A stretch of 10,645 nt of DNA from CAXRDE01 sp964342365. GTDB lineage: Bacteria; Cyanobacteriota; Sericytochromatia; UBA7694. Every line of letters begins with the position of its first letter. Within the stretch, counting starts at the first letter, position 1. The position numbers and the translations under genes are program-made. The notes below the pieces were generated by a model, which saw only the letters and a program-made list of their open reading frames with translations, was not told where the DNA came from and did no database searches. The stretch is taken from the NCBI GenBank assembly GCA_964342365.1, contig CAYFGW010000181.1:1-10645 (forward strand), given 5' to 3'. This document shows, piece by piece, positions 1-7,593 of the stretch.

Positions 1-500
1 TCAAGCACCAGAGATTCCATATCTGTCAGGAAAAGATTTCCGTGAATATGTGCCTCTATGTAGTGGTTCAGAGGGTCGAGTAGGTCCTTTTGGTCGCTTT
101 CTGCCAGAGCGATCACCTGATCCAGCGCCGTATGATCTTCGATGCGCTCTGGCTCAAACACGCTATCCGGGTAACAAAACGTTGACCGCTGTGTTATTTC
201 AGGCTTTAAACGAAAAAAAGCACAGCCAAAACGAGGAGACGCCCCTGTTTCAAGATGTTTATAATTCAGGGCACCATACTTGGGACGCTCCGAGGACGGC
301 GTCTGATCGTAAGCCCCGCAAAAAAGACGTTGTTCCCAGTGCCAGCGCTTTCCCTGAGGATGAGCCGTTAAGCCACCGTTGCTCGTCCCCGTTTCAAACT
401 GAGATTTCCAACACTTGTCTTTAGCAATGGAAACCAGCAGCGGCAAGCCCTTTGGGGTGTATCGTCCGGGCTGAAAATTAATGGTAATTGTGAGCGGCAC
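1..500 (-). CDS. DUF3626 family protein (3' end cut by window edge)
   Basis: Reading the minus strand from GTG at 500 gives 166 codons with no stop, ending at the window edge. The product begins MPLTINFQPGRY and contains SQFETGTSNGGLTAHP (about residues 33-48), WHWEQRLFCGAYDQ, ERPKYGALNY, ASPRFGCAFFRLKP and STFCYPDS. This series of blocks is what I know of DUF3626, a family of unknown function. An in-frame TGA (the stop of the upstream dus gene) lies two codons before the GTG, so the start cannot be further upstream in this frame; no clear Shine-Dalgarno is visible. Family members I remember carry a helical stretch before the ITxNFxPxR block that is absent here, so this is a short form or a gene with a lost N-terminus. 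The 3-bp spacing to dus implies co-transcription and probably translational coupling. Family assignment is confident; function is unknown. Confidence 0.8.
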   Translation of the reverse strand, partial: MPLTITINFQPGRYTPKGLPLLVSIAKDKCWKSQFETGTSNGGLTAHPQGKRWHWEQRLFCGAYDQTPSSERPKYGALNYKHLETGASPRFGCAFFRLKPEITQRSTFCYPDSVFEPERIEDHTALDQVIALAESDQKDLLDPLNHYIEAHIHGNLFLTDMESLVL

Positions 501-503
501 AGC

Positions 504-1493
504 TCAGGCGGCCGTGGGGTATTCCACGCCAAACTGGGCCATAAACTTATAAATGGTGTCGCGAATTTCGCCGTAGGTGCTCAACTGACGCAGGGCAGAC
601 TTGAGGTGTTTTACGTTGCGCACGCCCTTGAGATAATTGCCGTAGTGCTTACCCATTTCCAGCGAGCCGCGGCGCTCCCCTTTAAGCTGAATGGAAAGAT
701 CCAGATGCTCCAGCAAAATTTCCACCCGTTCTTCTAAGGTGGGGTCGGGCAAATGTTCTCCCGTGGCCAGATAGTGCTTGGTTTGTTCAAAAATCCAGGG
801 ACGACCGTAGGCACCGCGACCAATCATCACGCCGTCCACGCCCGCCACTTCTAGCATGCGTTTGGCATCTTCAGGAGAGGTCACGTCTCCATTACCAATC
901 ACCGGAATAGATACCGCGCGCTTGGCTTCACCGATTTTTTCCCAGTCGGCCACACCCTTAAATTTTTGGGAACGGGTGCGCCCGTGGATGGTAAGGGCCT
1001 GAATGCCGCATTTTTCGAGCATTTGCGCAATTTCAATCACGTTCATCTGATCATGACACCAGCCCAGACGGGTTTTTGCGGTCACGGGCAAATCCACGGC
1101 GTTGATCACACCGCGAGTAATGGCTTCCATCAGATCAGGCGTTCGCATCAAGCCTGACCCGGCCCCCTTGCCCGCCACGTGCTTACTGGGACAACCAAAG
1201 TTAATATCCAGCAAATCCGGCTGAGCCTGCTCGGCTATTTTGGCCGCCTGCACCATGCTTTCTACCCGGTTGCCGTAAATTTGAATTCCAATGGGGCGCT
1301 CTTCGTCTAAAAGTTTGAGCTTGGCAATGGCCTTTTTGATGTCGCGAATCAGGCCCTCAGAGGACACAAATTCTGTGTACACCACATCGGCTCCCCGGCG
1401 CTTACACACCAGACGAAAGGCCAGATCCGTAACGTCTTCCATGGGGGCTAGCACAATGGGAACATGATCAAATTTGAGATGAGCAAGATACAT
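504..1493 (-). CDS. dus: tRNA-dihydrouridine synthase (DusB-like)
   Basis: Flavoenzyme that reduces uridine to dihydrouridine in the D-loop of tRNA, using FMN and NADPH in the cytoplasm. The 329-residue product has the usual family length and every hallmark: the N-terminal PMEDVTDLAFR (17-27), QIYGN (71-75), the catalytic-cysteine block DINFGCPSKHVAGKGAG (96-112, Cys101), AKTRLGW (139-145), the LTIHGRTR block (167-174) and the phosphate-binding GNGD (200-203) and IGRGAYGRPWIF (224-235). The C-terminal third, with KGERRGSLEMGKHYGNYLKG, fits the helical tRNA-binding domain. The wording is closest, from memory, to DusB-type enzymes; the exact subfamily and target position are inferred. The ATG at 1493 follows CAGGAA at about 8 nt, a good ribosome binding site. 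It is the first gene of a unit with the DUF3626 gene. Nothing in the reading frame looks broken. Confidence 0.95.
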   Translation of the reverse strand: MYLAHLKFDHVPIVLAPMEDVTDLAFRLVCKRRGADVVYTEFVSSEGLIRDIKKAIAKLKLLDEERPIGIQIYGNRVESMVQAAKIAEQAQPDLLDINFGCPSKHVAGKGAGSGLMRTPDLMEAITRGVINAVDLPVTAKTRLGWCHDQMNVIEIAQMLEKCGIQALTIHGRTRSQKFKGVADWEKIGEAKRAVSIPVIGNGDVTSPEDAKRMLEVAGVDGVMIGRGAYGRPWIFEQTKHYLATGEHLPDPTLEERVEILLEHLDLSIQLKGERRGSLEMGKHYGNYLKGVRNVKHLKSALRQLSTYGEIRDTIYKFMAQFGVEYPTAA

Positions 1494-1525
1494 AAAACAA
1501 TTCCTGAAACGGTGAAGTTGTTTCT

Positions 1526-1555
1526 ATTATGCCCTAACGTCTACAGGAGATTAAA
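1526..1555 (-). promoter_or_regulatory. Putative sigma70 promoter of dus
   Basis: On the minus strand CATAAT (1531-1526) matches five of six bases of the -10 consensus. TTTAAT (1555-1550) lies 18 bp upstream as a weak -35. It sits about 33 nt before the dus ATG. It is divergent from the fasciclin gene promoter about 20 bp away, so the two may influence each other. Assigned by consensus only. Confidence 0.4.
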
Positions 1556-1573
1556 GCAGACTTTTATAAAAAT

Positions 1574-1604
1574 TTGACACAAAATCCGTAATTTTTAAAT
1601 ATAT
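1574..1604 (+). promoter_or_regulatory. Putative sigma70 promoter of the fasciclin lipoprotein gene
   Basis: A perfect -35 hexamer TTGACA (1574-1579) is followed by an AT-rich stretch containing TAAATA (1596-1601, 16-bp spacer) and TATATC (1600-1605). The -10 is poor, so the exact start point is uncertain. The gene's ribosome site GAGGAG lies about 9-10 nt before the ATG at 1651. Confidence 0.5.
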
Positions 1605-1650
1605 CACCCTCTAAAGTGCTATTACAGAATCCAATGAGGAGACACAACAA

Positions 1651-2448
1651 ATGAAAATTTTAAACACCAAAACAATGATGGCAGTATTGCTGGCGGCAGG
1701 TTTAAGTGCCTGTAACACTGCTGACAATAACGACGGTGACACCACCAAAGTATCTAAGAACACCACCTACGAAACCAAAGTGGAAAAAGGTTCCGGCGAC
1801 AATTACACCGCCAACACGACTCGCGAAGGCGCTACCGCTACCGTAACCCACGTAGACTCTGATCATAACGATATGGACCACGCCATGGATAAAGCTGCTC
1901 ACAAAGCAGGTCACATGGCAGACAAAGCAGGCAACGCCATGGGGAATATGGCAGATAAAGCCGGACACATGGCGGACAAGGCTGGTAATAAAGTGGCCAA
2001 CGCCGTTGACAATATGACCACAGAAGGAACCACCGTTGTGGCCCTGACAGAAACTGACCCTCGTTTTTCTAAATTAAACGAGCTCATTGTGGCTGCCGGA
2101 TTAGCAGAAACCCTTAACAGTGGTGAATACACCGTGTTTGCACCGACCAATGCCGCTTTTTCAGCAGTGCCCAAAGCCACCATGGACAAACTGGCCAAAA
2201 ACCAGGACAAGCTGAAAGAAGTGCTCATGTATCACGTGGTGTCTAACAAAGTACCCGCTAAAAAAGTGGTCACTATGACCGAAGCACAACCTCTGAGAAG
2301 CGGTGCGGGCATTGTGATTGCTCCACAACAAGACGGTGTGGTGATGTTAAATAACAAAACCCGCGTGGTAGAAACAGATATTATGGCAGACAACGGCGTG
2401 GTACACGTCATTGATAGCGTGCTGATTCCTTCAGACCTGACCCTCTAA
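1651..2448 (+). CDS. Fasciclin (FAS1) domain lipoprotein
   Basis: A 265-residue predicted lipoprotein. Residues 1-20 form a signal peptide ending in the lipobox LSAC, with Cys21 as the lipidated residue. A polar Thr/Asn/Asp-rich linker follows (22-72). Residues 74-121 are a Met/Ala/Lys/Gly-rich segment with three copies of MADKAG, likely helical and amphipathic. The rest is one FAS1 domain (about 128-262) with its two conserved blocks: YTVFAPTNAAF (160-170) and NGVVHVIDSVLIP (248-260), plus the YH pair at 194-195. FAS1 domains commonly mediate adhesion or protein contacts at the cell surface; the ligand here is unknown. The start is supported by GAGGAG just upstream and by the signal peptide. 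It stands alone, with its own promoter and terminator. Because Asp does not follow Cys21, outer-membrane sorting is plausible by the rule known from enterobacteria. Confidence 0.93.
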   Translation: MKILNTKTMMAVLLAAGLSACNTADNNDGDTTKVSKNTTYETKVEKGSGDNYTANTTREGATATVTHVDSDHNDMDHAMDKAAHKAGHMADKAGNAMGNMADKAGHMADKAGNKVANAVDNMTTEGTTVVALTETDPRFSKLNELIVAAGLAETLNSGEYTVFAPTNAAFSAVPKATMDKLAKNQDKLKEVLMYHVVSNKVPAKKVVTMTEAQPLRSGAGIVIAPQQDGVVMLNNKTRVVETDIMADNGVVHVIDSVLIPSDLTL

Positions 2449-2488
2449 ACACGCTCTAATTTCTTTTACCCCATCTGAATATTGACGA

Positions 2489-2527
2489 AGGTTGTGTCCT
2501 AAAAACAAAGGGCACAACCTCTTTTTT
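2489..2527 (+). terminator. Rho-independent terminator after the FAS1 gene
   Basis: The arms AGGTTGTGTCC (2489-2499) and GGGCACAACCT (2510-2520) form an 11-bp stem with one G-U pair and a 10-nt A-rich loop. CTTTTTT follows directly. It lies 41 nt after the FAS1 stop and is a textbook intrinsic terminator. Confidence 0.9.
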
Positions 2528-2540
2528 GTGCTTTAAGTCC

Positions 2541-2570
2541 TTGTTTTTTGTTAAGCATTGCCCCTACAAT
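2541..2570 (+). promoter_or_regulatory. Putative promoter of the DUF1800-DUF1501 unit
   Basis: TACAAT (2565-2570) matches five of six -10 bases. TTGTTT (2541-2546) at 18 bp is a weak -35. A start near 2577 would put the 12-bp inverted repeat at 2592-2628 inside the 5' leader. Consensus match only. Confidence 0.4.
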
Positions 2571-2591
2571 CAAGAGGACGAAATACGAATA

Positions 2592-2628
2592 GACTTCTCT
2601 CTGTATTAGGTGTTCGCAGAGAGAAGTC
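2592..2628. repeat. Perfect 12-bp inverted repeat in the leader of the DUF1800 gene
   Basis: GACTTCTCTCTG (2592-2603) and CAGAGAGAAGTC (2617-2628) are exact reverse complements separated by 13 nt. No T-run follows, so it is not a normal terminator. It ends 26 nt before the preferred ATG at 2655 and lies downstream of a likely promoter. It could be an mRNA hairpin or an operator. Confidence 0.7.
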
Positions 2629-2654
2629 ATGATTCGGTTTTTGGAAAAACCTTC

Positions 2655-3854
2655 ATGTTTCCGCTCAAAAGTACTTTCTCTGCTCTGCTTATCTCCATCC
2701 CCCTGACCTTGCCCGTCCGGGCACTTTCTCAATCCGATACCCGCCATTTATTAGAACGCACCGCTTTTGGCGGCTCTCCCCGACTGCAACAGCATCTGAT
2801 GTTAAGCGGACGCCATGAGTCAGTGAGATACCTCTTAAATAAGCAGGCCCGACGCTCGCCTTTGCCCAGATTTTCTAAATATGTGCCTCTGAAAAACATG
2901 TCAGGCATGGCTAAAAAAGAACGCAGGCAGCAATTAAGAAAGGAAGCACGGGAACTCAAATTCTGGTGGCTAAGACAAATGTACGGCAGTGATGCGCCGC
3001 TGCGAGAAGTTATGGCACTGTTCTGGCATAACCATTTCACCTCTTCTCTCAAAAAAGTGCGGCGGCCTGAACTCATGGCCCGCCAGAATGACCTGTTTTA
3101 CGAACACGGCATGGGCAATTTTAAAACCTTGCTATATGCGGTGGCCAAAGATCCCGCCATGCTGATTTATCTGGACGGTCGCGCCAACCGCAAAAACAAA
3201 CCCAACGAAAACTTTGCCCGGGAACTACTGGAGTTGTTTACTCTGGGAGAAGGACATTACAGCGAAACCGATGTGCAGGCTGCCGCAAGGGCATTCACCG
3301 GCTGGAGCACAAATCGAGAGGGAAAATTTATCTTTCGCCGTCGCCAACACGATACGGGACAAAAAACCTTTCTGGGTCAAACGGGACCGTGGAAAGGCGA
3401 AGATATTTTGCGTATTCTCTTAGAACAACCGCAGACCGCCCGTTGGATCACCACCCGTCTCTGGCTCCACTTTATTTCTCCCACCCCCGAGCCAAAACAA
3501 ATCAATCTCTGGGCCAAAGACTTTCAAACCCACTGGAATATTCAAAGGCTGCTTCAGCAAATGTTGAGCAGTGACGCCTTTTGGGAGCCAGCACACCGCT
3601 ACACGCTGGTGAAGTCTCCCGTGGAACTGACCCTGAACACAATGCACCACAAGGGTTTTTCAAAGCCACAAAAAGCACCCTGGAAAAAAATCTGGCGATG
3701 GCAAAAAAACTGGGGGCAGGATATTTTTGATCCGCCCAACGTCAAAGGCTGGCCCACAGGGTTAGCGTGGCTCGACAGTCAACGGCTGTCTCAGCGGCAG
3801 CAGTGGACAAAACATTTTGGCGGTATTTCTGAGGATCGGTTTCAGCTCAAATGA
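2655..3854 (+). CDS. DUF1800 family exported protein
   Basis: A 399-residue protein of the DUF1800 family, of unknown function. Hallmarks in order: HLLERTAFGG (31-40), ALFWHNHFTSSL (121-132), the AKDPAMLIYLDG stretch (164-175), KPNENFARELLELFTLG (182-198), ARAFTGW (211-217) and FDPPNVKGWP (358-367). ATG at 2655 was chosen because it gives a good Sec-type signal peptide (KST followed by a hydrophobic run, residues 4-20, likely cut after VRA or nearby) and has GGA about 9 nt upstream. A GTG at 2610 in the same frame adds 15 residues but lies inside the inverted repeat region and would bury the signal peptide. The stop overlaps the DUF1501 start (ATGA, 3851-3854), the usual arrangement of this pair. 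It is somewhat shorter than many DUF1800 proteins, with all core motifs kept. Confidence 0.93.
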   Translation: MFPLKSTFSALLISIPLTLPVRALSQSDTRHLLERTAFGGSPRLQQHLMLSGRHESVRYLLNKQARRSPLPRFSKYVPLKNMSGMAKKERRQQLRKEARELKFWWLRQMYGSDAPLREVMALFWHNHFTSSLKKVRRPELMARQNDLFYEHGMGNFKTLLYAVAKDPAMLIYLDGRANRKNKPNENFARELLELFTLGEGHYSETDVQAAARAFTGWSTNREGKFIFRRRQHDTGQKTFLGQTGPWKGEDILRILLEQPQTARWITTRLWLHFISPTPEPKQINLWAKDFQTHWNIQRLLQQMLSSDAFWEPAHRYTLVKSPVELTLNTMHHKGFSKPQKAPWKKIWRWQKNWGQDIFDPPNVKGWPTGLAWLDSQRLSQRQQWTKHFGGISEDRFQLK

Positions 3855-5041
3855 CCATGGATCGCGCCCACTTTTTAAGACTGATGGCTCTGGGCAGCCT
3901 GGGAATTTCTCTGGCGCCTGCGGCCTTTTTACGGGCACTGGCAACGTCATCCCCGCAGCGAAAGCTTGTGCTTATAGAACTTCAGGGGGGCAATGATGGT
4001 CTGAATACCCTGATTCCCTTTACGGATTCCCGGTATTATCAGCTGCGGCCCAAACTGGCCATTCCCAAAGAGAAGGTGCTACCGCTCAGCAAAAATCAGG
4101 GGGTGCACCCGGCCATGGCATCCCTGCTGCCCTACTGGAAAAAAGGGCAGTGGGCCTGGATTAACGGTGTGGGCTACCCCAATCCCAACCGCTCCCACTT
4201 TCGCTCCATTGAAATCTGGGAAACCGCCTCCACCGGTTACAGGCGGCAAGGGTGGCTGGAAGCTCCCCTGAAACAACGCAAAGATCGTGCTCAATTCCCG
4301 CTGGACGGTGTTCTGGCCAGAGCAGACACTTCCGGCCCCTTCGCAGGACAAGCGCTGAGCGTGTTGAGCACTGCCGATGTTTTTCGCTTTTCCCGACAGC
4401 GAGGCCCTGCCGCCCCCCGCGCGCAGACTTCCTCAGGGAACAACGCTCTGGCGCATATTCAGCAGTTGACGCGACAAAAACAACAGCTGCAACGTCAGGT
4501 GTTTGACCATATGCAGCAGCAAACCCAACGGTTTAAAACCTGGCGTTCTGGCTTTCCGCGCACTCCCATCGGTAGAGAACTTGCGGACGTGGCCTGCTGT
4601 ATACTCACAGAGCTGCCCGCTCCCGTGTACAAGGTGACCCTCAAGGGATTCGATACCCACCGCGGTCAGGCGCGCACCCACTGGAGATTGCTCAAAGACT
4701 TAAGTGAAGCACTGAGTGCCTTTGCCCATCTTCTGGAAACCGAAAAGCAGTGGGACCAGACGCTGGTGATGAGCTATTCGGAGTTTGGCCGCCGCCCCGC
4801 GGAAAACGGCAGTGGCGGCACCGACCACGGCACGGCGGCGCCGCACTTTGTGCTGGGTGGTCGCGTGGCGGGAGGTTTGTACGGTTCTGTGCCCGATTTA
4901 AAGCCTATTCAGCATACCCGTGACAATCTGAACTACGCCGTGGATTTTCGACAGCTTTATCGCACGGTCATTGAACACTGGTGGCAACAATCGGTGCCTT
5001 CAGAATATGCAGCTTACGAAAGCCTTTCTTTCATCCGCTGA
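3851..5041 (+). CDS. DUF1501 family exported protein
   Basis: A 396-residue member of DUF1501, a family related in fold to the alkaline phosphatase/sulfatase superfamily; no reaction is established for these partners of DUF1800. Seen: an N-terminal export-type segment (residues 5-30, RAHFLRLMALGSLGIS) without a twin arginine, then KLVLIELQGGNDGLNTLIP (38-56), NRSHF (113-117), FDTH (267-270), SYSEFGRRPAENGSGGTDHG (308-327) and YAVDFRQLY (362-370). The Asp/His residues in GGNDG, FDTH and GTDHG are the likely metal or catalytic positions (inference by family analogy). A Gln-rich coiled-coil-like stretch lies at 204-228. The start overlaps the DUF1800 stop by ATGA; a second ATG six bases on (3857) is the alternative. 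The last 28 bp overlap the convergent ARPP-2-like gene and there is no terminator between them. Confidence 0.93.
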   Translation: MTMDRAHFLRLMALGSLGISLAPAAFLRALATSSPQRKLVLIELQGGNDGLNTLIPFTDSRYYQLRPKLAIPKEKVLPLSKNQGVHPAMASLLPYWKKGQWAWINGVGYPNPNRSHFRSIEIWETASTGYRRQGWLEAPLKQRKDRAQFPLDGVLARADTSGPFAGQALSVLSTADVFRFSRQRGPAAPRAQTSSGNNALAHIQQLTRQKQQLQRQVFDHMQQQTQRFKTWRSGFPRTPIGRELADVACCILTELPAPVYKVTLKGFDTHRGQARTHWRLLKDLSEALSAFAHLLETEKQWDQTLVMSYSEFGRRPAENGSGGTDHGTAAPHFVLGGRVAGGLYGSVPDLKPIQHTRDNLNYAVDFRQLYRTVIEHWWQQSVPSEYAAYESLSFIR

Positions 5042-6174
5042 TCTTTTTTGGCCTGTTCTAGCCAGGGGCCCTGAATCATCGACGCCAGGGCCGTGCGCGA
5101 CAGCCGACGTACAAAAGCATAAATATCCAGGTTCATGGCCTTCGCCGCCGCAAAAGGGTCCCAGTCATGCTGCTGCAAGTGACGATAATACCAGGCTTCT
5201 TTGACCTGCTTTTGACTCAGCCAGAAAACGTTAAGATATGCCAGACGCGCCTCAGAAAAAATAATCTCTCCCGCAAAGCCCGTCTGCCCGTACTCAAGGG
5301 GACCCATAAAACTGTGAAGTTCATATTCCCGATAGCGGTACAGACGCTGCAAGAGCACTTCCGTATCAAACAGTTCTGAAGACATGTACAGATGAAAATC
5401 TTTGATGTCCGACAGGTGGCTTTCCAAAGCCTGCCCCAGGGCTGCCAGAGAATCTACATTTTCGCCCACGTCAGGCAAAAGCAAGGGCAGATCGCGATAA
5501 TGATGGGACCACCAGAATAATTCCTGACCGTAATAGTCGTGGAGCAACAAGGTATGCAAACGGCGGTAGTCCTGAGGGTGGGGATAGACCACGGCATTGA
5601 TCAAACGGTCGTCTAAAAAAAGCAGCATGCCCACCTGATTTTTGTAAATCTCAAACTGCCGCAGGGCGGTTTCCAGATCATAAAAGTACGAGCCCGGAAA
5701 CACGTCCACATGACTTTCTCCTACTCCCATTTTGAGGCAACGGCGATTGTAGAAGTCCTTCCAGTACACGTCCGGGGCCCCAAAATGGTGAGCCAGATAG
5801 CTAGAAATAGCCAGATGCTGGGGTAAAAAAGCCAGGCCCCCACCCTTTTTTTTCTGCGCCATGCGAGACAAATAGCCCCAGCGGAAACTTTCCCAGTTTT
5901 TTTGCTGACTGCTTCCCAGCTGAGCCTGGGCAGAGACCCTGTCTTCCTGAAGCACCAGACCGTGAGGAATATACGCCACGTAGGTTTTGGTTTTATCATA
6001 GGCTGCAAAGGTAAGGTCTTCCTGACGGTATTCCGGGGCCAGATGCACATCGTCATAAATTTTTTCGGTGATTAAGGGTACCAGACGAATGGACTTCCAG
6101 ATTTGGTCGGGAGCGGTGTGCAACCCGCTTTTTTCCAGTAAGGTAGCTAGTTTTATGGCAGATTGACCCGTCAT
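5014..6174 (-). CDS. ARPP-2-like protein, partner of the Ro-like vWA gene
   Basis: A 386-residue soluble protein without signal peptide or membrane segment. The motifs APDQIWKSIRLVPLI (21-35), YIPHGLVLQ (68-76), AFLPQHLAISSYLAHHFGAP (115-134), LETALRQFEI (167-176) and VVYPHPQDYRRLHTLLLHDYYG (195-216) resemble, from memory, the ARPP-2 domain proteins found next to Ro/vWA-type genes in other bacteria. No catalytic activity is known to me. The C-terminal 130 residues (SSELFDTEVLLQRLYRYREY onward) look helical; the end is basic. The ATG at 6174 overlaps the stop of the upstream gene as ATGA, indicating translational coupling. An upstream extension of 60 codons is open in this frame, but it overlaps the Ro-like gene entirely and reads as low-complexity Gly/Ala, so I reject it. 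The 3' end overlaps DUF1501 by 28 bp. Family call is moderate; the gene being real is near certain. Confidence 0.72.
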   Translation of the reverse strand: MTGQSAIKLATLLEKSGLHTAPDQIWKSIRLVPLITEKIYDDVHLAPEYRQEDLTFAAYDKTKTYVAYIPHGLVLQEDRVSAQAQLGSSQQKNWESFRWGYLSRMAQKKKGGGLAFLPQHLAISSYLAHHFGAPDVYWKDFYNRRCLKMGVGESHVDVFPGSYFYDLETALRQFEIYKNQVGMLLFLDDRLINAVVYPHPQDYRRLHTLLLHDYYGQELFWWSHHYRDLPLLLPDVGENVDSLAALGQALESHLSDIKDFHLYMSSELFDTEVLLQRLYRYREYELHSFMGPLEYGQTGFAGEIIFSEARLAYLNVFWLSQKQVKEAWYYRHLQQHDWDPFAAAKAMNLDIYAFVRRLSRTALASMIQGPWLEQAKKDQRMKERLS

Positions 6175-7580
6175 ACGTTGACCCGACTTTCTGAAAGCTG
6201 CTGCGAGAGCTGCTGAATGAGTACCTCCGCACTGCTTCGATGCTGAAAAAATTGCCCGAAGGCCATTAACACCGGCAAGGCTTCTATGTCCCGAATCCCC
6301 AGCGTCACCACCCCCGGCGCAAGCGAGCGGGGCTGGTACTCTCTCGGATTCCACACGGGATTCAGATGCAAAACGAAGGGGCGCTTTGGCAAGAGATCGC
6401 TGTTTTTTTCAAGATGCTTCAAGACCCATTCAACACCTCTGGCGGGGGCATTTTCGGACCCATCACTCACCAGCACCACCCAGTCTGCTCCCGTTTGCAA
6501 AGCCTTTATAAAAGGGTGAGCCAATGCTGTGGCCCCGCGCGCCCGACGATAAAGAGCGTGTTTAACCTGCTGAGGGTCGGTCCAGAAAGGGTAATAAGCT
6601 TTCAAATGCATATGCTGTAAAAACAAATCCACCCCCATGGCTGTGGCCAGGGGACGGTGTTTACGTTCTCGAGAACCCACCGTGGAAAAACTATTGTCTA
6701 GCACCGTCGCAACACGCAGATTCTTGAAAAAAGCCCGATTGAAGAAACGTTTTTCGAAATAGGTTTCTAGATACTTTTCCTGGACGGCCTCCGTGGGGTG
6801 ACTCACGCCATAGAGCAGAAGCTGCATCAGGCTCTGTTTTTCCGGCCGCAGATTTCTTCTGAGTTTGACCTGGCTTTGTTCAAAGGCATTTTGCAAACGC
6901 CAGGCTTCGTGAGCCGAAAGTCGGGGGGCAATGTGTTTTAAAAATCGCGCGCGCGGTACCCCTTTTTGGGTGGCCAAACCTTCAGCAATGGTAAAGGGCA
7001 GCAAATAGATGGCTTTTTCGCTGAAATGGGCCTGACGAAAATTTTCTAACAGCGGATCCGTGTACACCCTCTTTTTCCAGGCGTTCTTGTAGAGAAAGGT
7101 AAAGACATCCTCAGACATGGGGTAATGCACATGCCGCAAAATCTGACGCATGAGTTTGCGATACTTCACCACGTCGAAGCTCAAATTATTGCGTTGCTCA
7201 ATATACCCGCGGATCACGCGGCGGGTCCGGCGATTATTCACACGACAGGTGGCCAGTTGTGCAAATAATTTGTACACGCGGTGCACGGGCAGACGTTTTA
7301 AAGCCTGATATATATATTCGTTTTCAGTGTCATTACGATCTTCAGGGTGACTCAGCAAAGCATAAACAATGCGCTGGCGATTGTGATCGTTAATGTCCAG
7401 CGTGGCCATCAACGCATAAATTTGGCGGTAATTGACACAAATGTACTGGTGCAAAAAATCAAGGCCCACCCGCTGTGCATAAGCGTGATCTTCGCGTTCG
7501 GTCTGAGAAGTGGCACTGAGGCAGGCGTTGAAAAACAAACGTAAGTCGTCTTGTTCTACCTGTGCTTTGAATGTGAGCAT
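6171..7580 (-). CDS. Ro/TROVE-like RNA-binding type protein with vWA domain
   Basis: A 469-residue cytoplasmic protein. Residues about 1-285 are helical and rich in Arg/Lys, with repeat-like helices such as HAYAQRVGLDFLHQYICVNY (32-51), RLPVHRVYKLFAQL (96-109), VNNRRTRRVIRGYI (114-127) and FDVVKYRKLMRQILRH (135-150), similar in layout to the HEAT-like ring of Ro60/Rsr proteins. Residues about 287-435 are a vWA domain with a complete metal site: D295, S297 and S299 (LDNSFST), T351 (RGATAL) and D373 (VLVSDGSEN). Ro proteins bind misfolded RNA and Y RNAs and act with nucleases in RNA quality control; that role is inferred here. ATG at 7580 is preceded only by a weak GGA, and by a structured RNA element from 7594. 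It is translationally coupled to the ARPP-2-like gene. It could also be a vWA adaptor outside the true TROVE family. Confidence 0.78.
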   Translation of the reverse strand: MLTFKAQVEQDDLRLFFNACLSATSQTEREDHAYAQRVGLDFLHQYICVNYRQIYALMATLDINDHNRQRIVYALLSHPEDRNDTENEYIYQALKRLPVHRVYKLFAQLATCRVNNRRTRRVIRGYIEQRNNLSFDVVKYRKLMRQILRHVHYPMSEDVFTFLYKNAWKKRVYTDPLLENFRQAHFSEKAIYLLPFTIAEGLATQKGVPRARFLKHIAPRLSAHEAWRLQNAFEQSQVKLRRNLRPEKQSLMQLLLYGVSHPTEAVQEKYLETYFEKRFFNRAFFKNLRVATVLDNSFSTVGSRERKHRPLATAMGVDLFLQHMHLKAYYPFWTDPQQVKHALYRRARGATALAHPFIKALQTGADWVVLVSDGSENAPARGVEWVLKHLEKNSDLLPKRPFVLHLNPVWNPREYQPRSLAPGVVTLGIRDIEALPVLMAFGQFFQHRSSAEVLIQQLSQQLSESRVNV

Positions 7581-7593
7581 GAGTCCATATTAA

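Noticed and set aside
50..424. Plus-strand open frame of 124 codons
   Set aside because: It is antisense to the DUF3626 gene, whose minus-strand translation shows clear family motifs; this frame has no recognisable features or ribosome site.
2610..2654. GTG start extending the DUF1800 protein by 15 residues
   Set aside because: It lies in the loop of the inverted repeat and would displace the signal peptide from the N-terminus; ATG at 2655 fits better.
6175..6354. 60-codon upstream extension of the ARPP-2-like gene
   Set aside because: It lies wholly inside the Ro-like gene, reads as Gly/Ala-rich noise, and the ATGA overlap at 6171-6174 gives a natural start.
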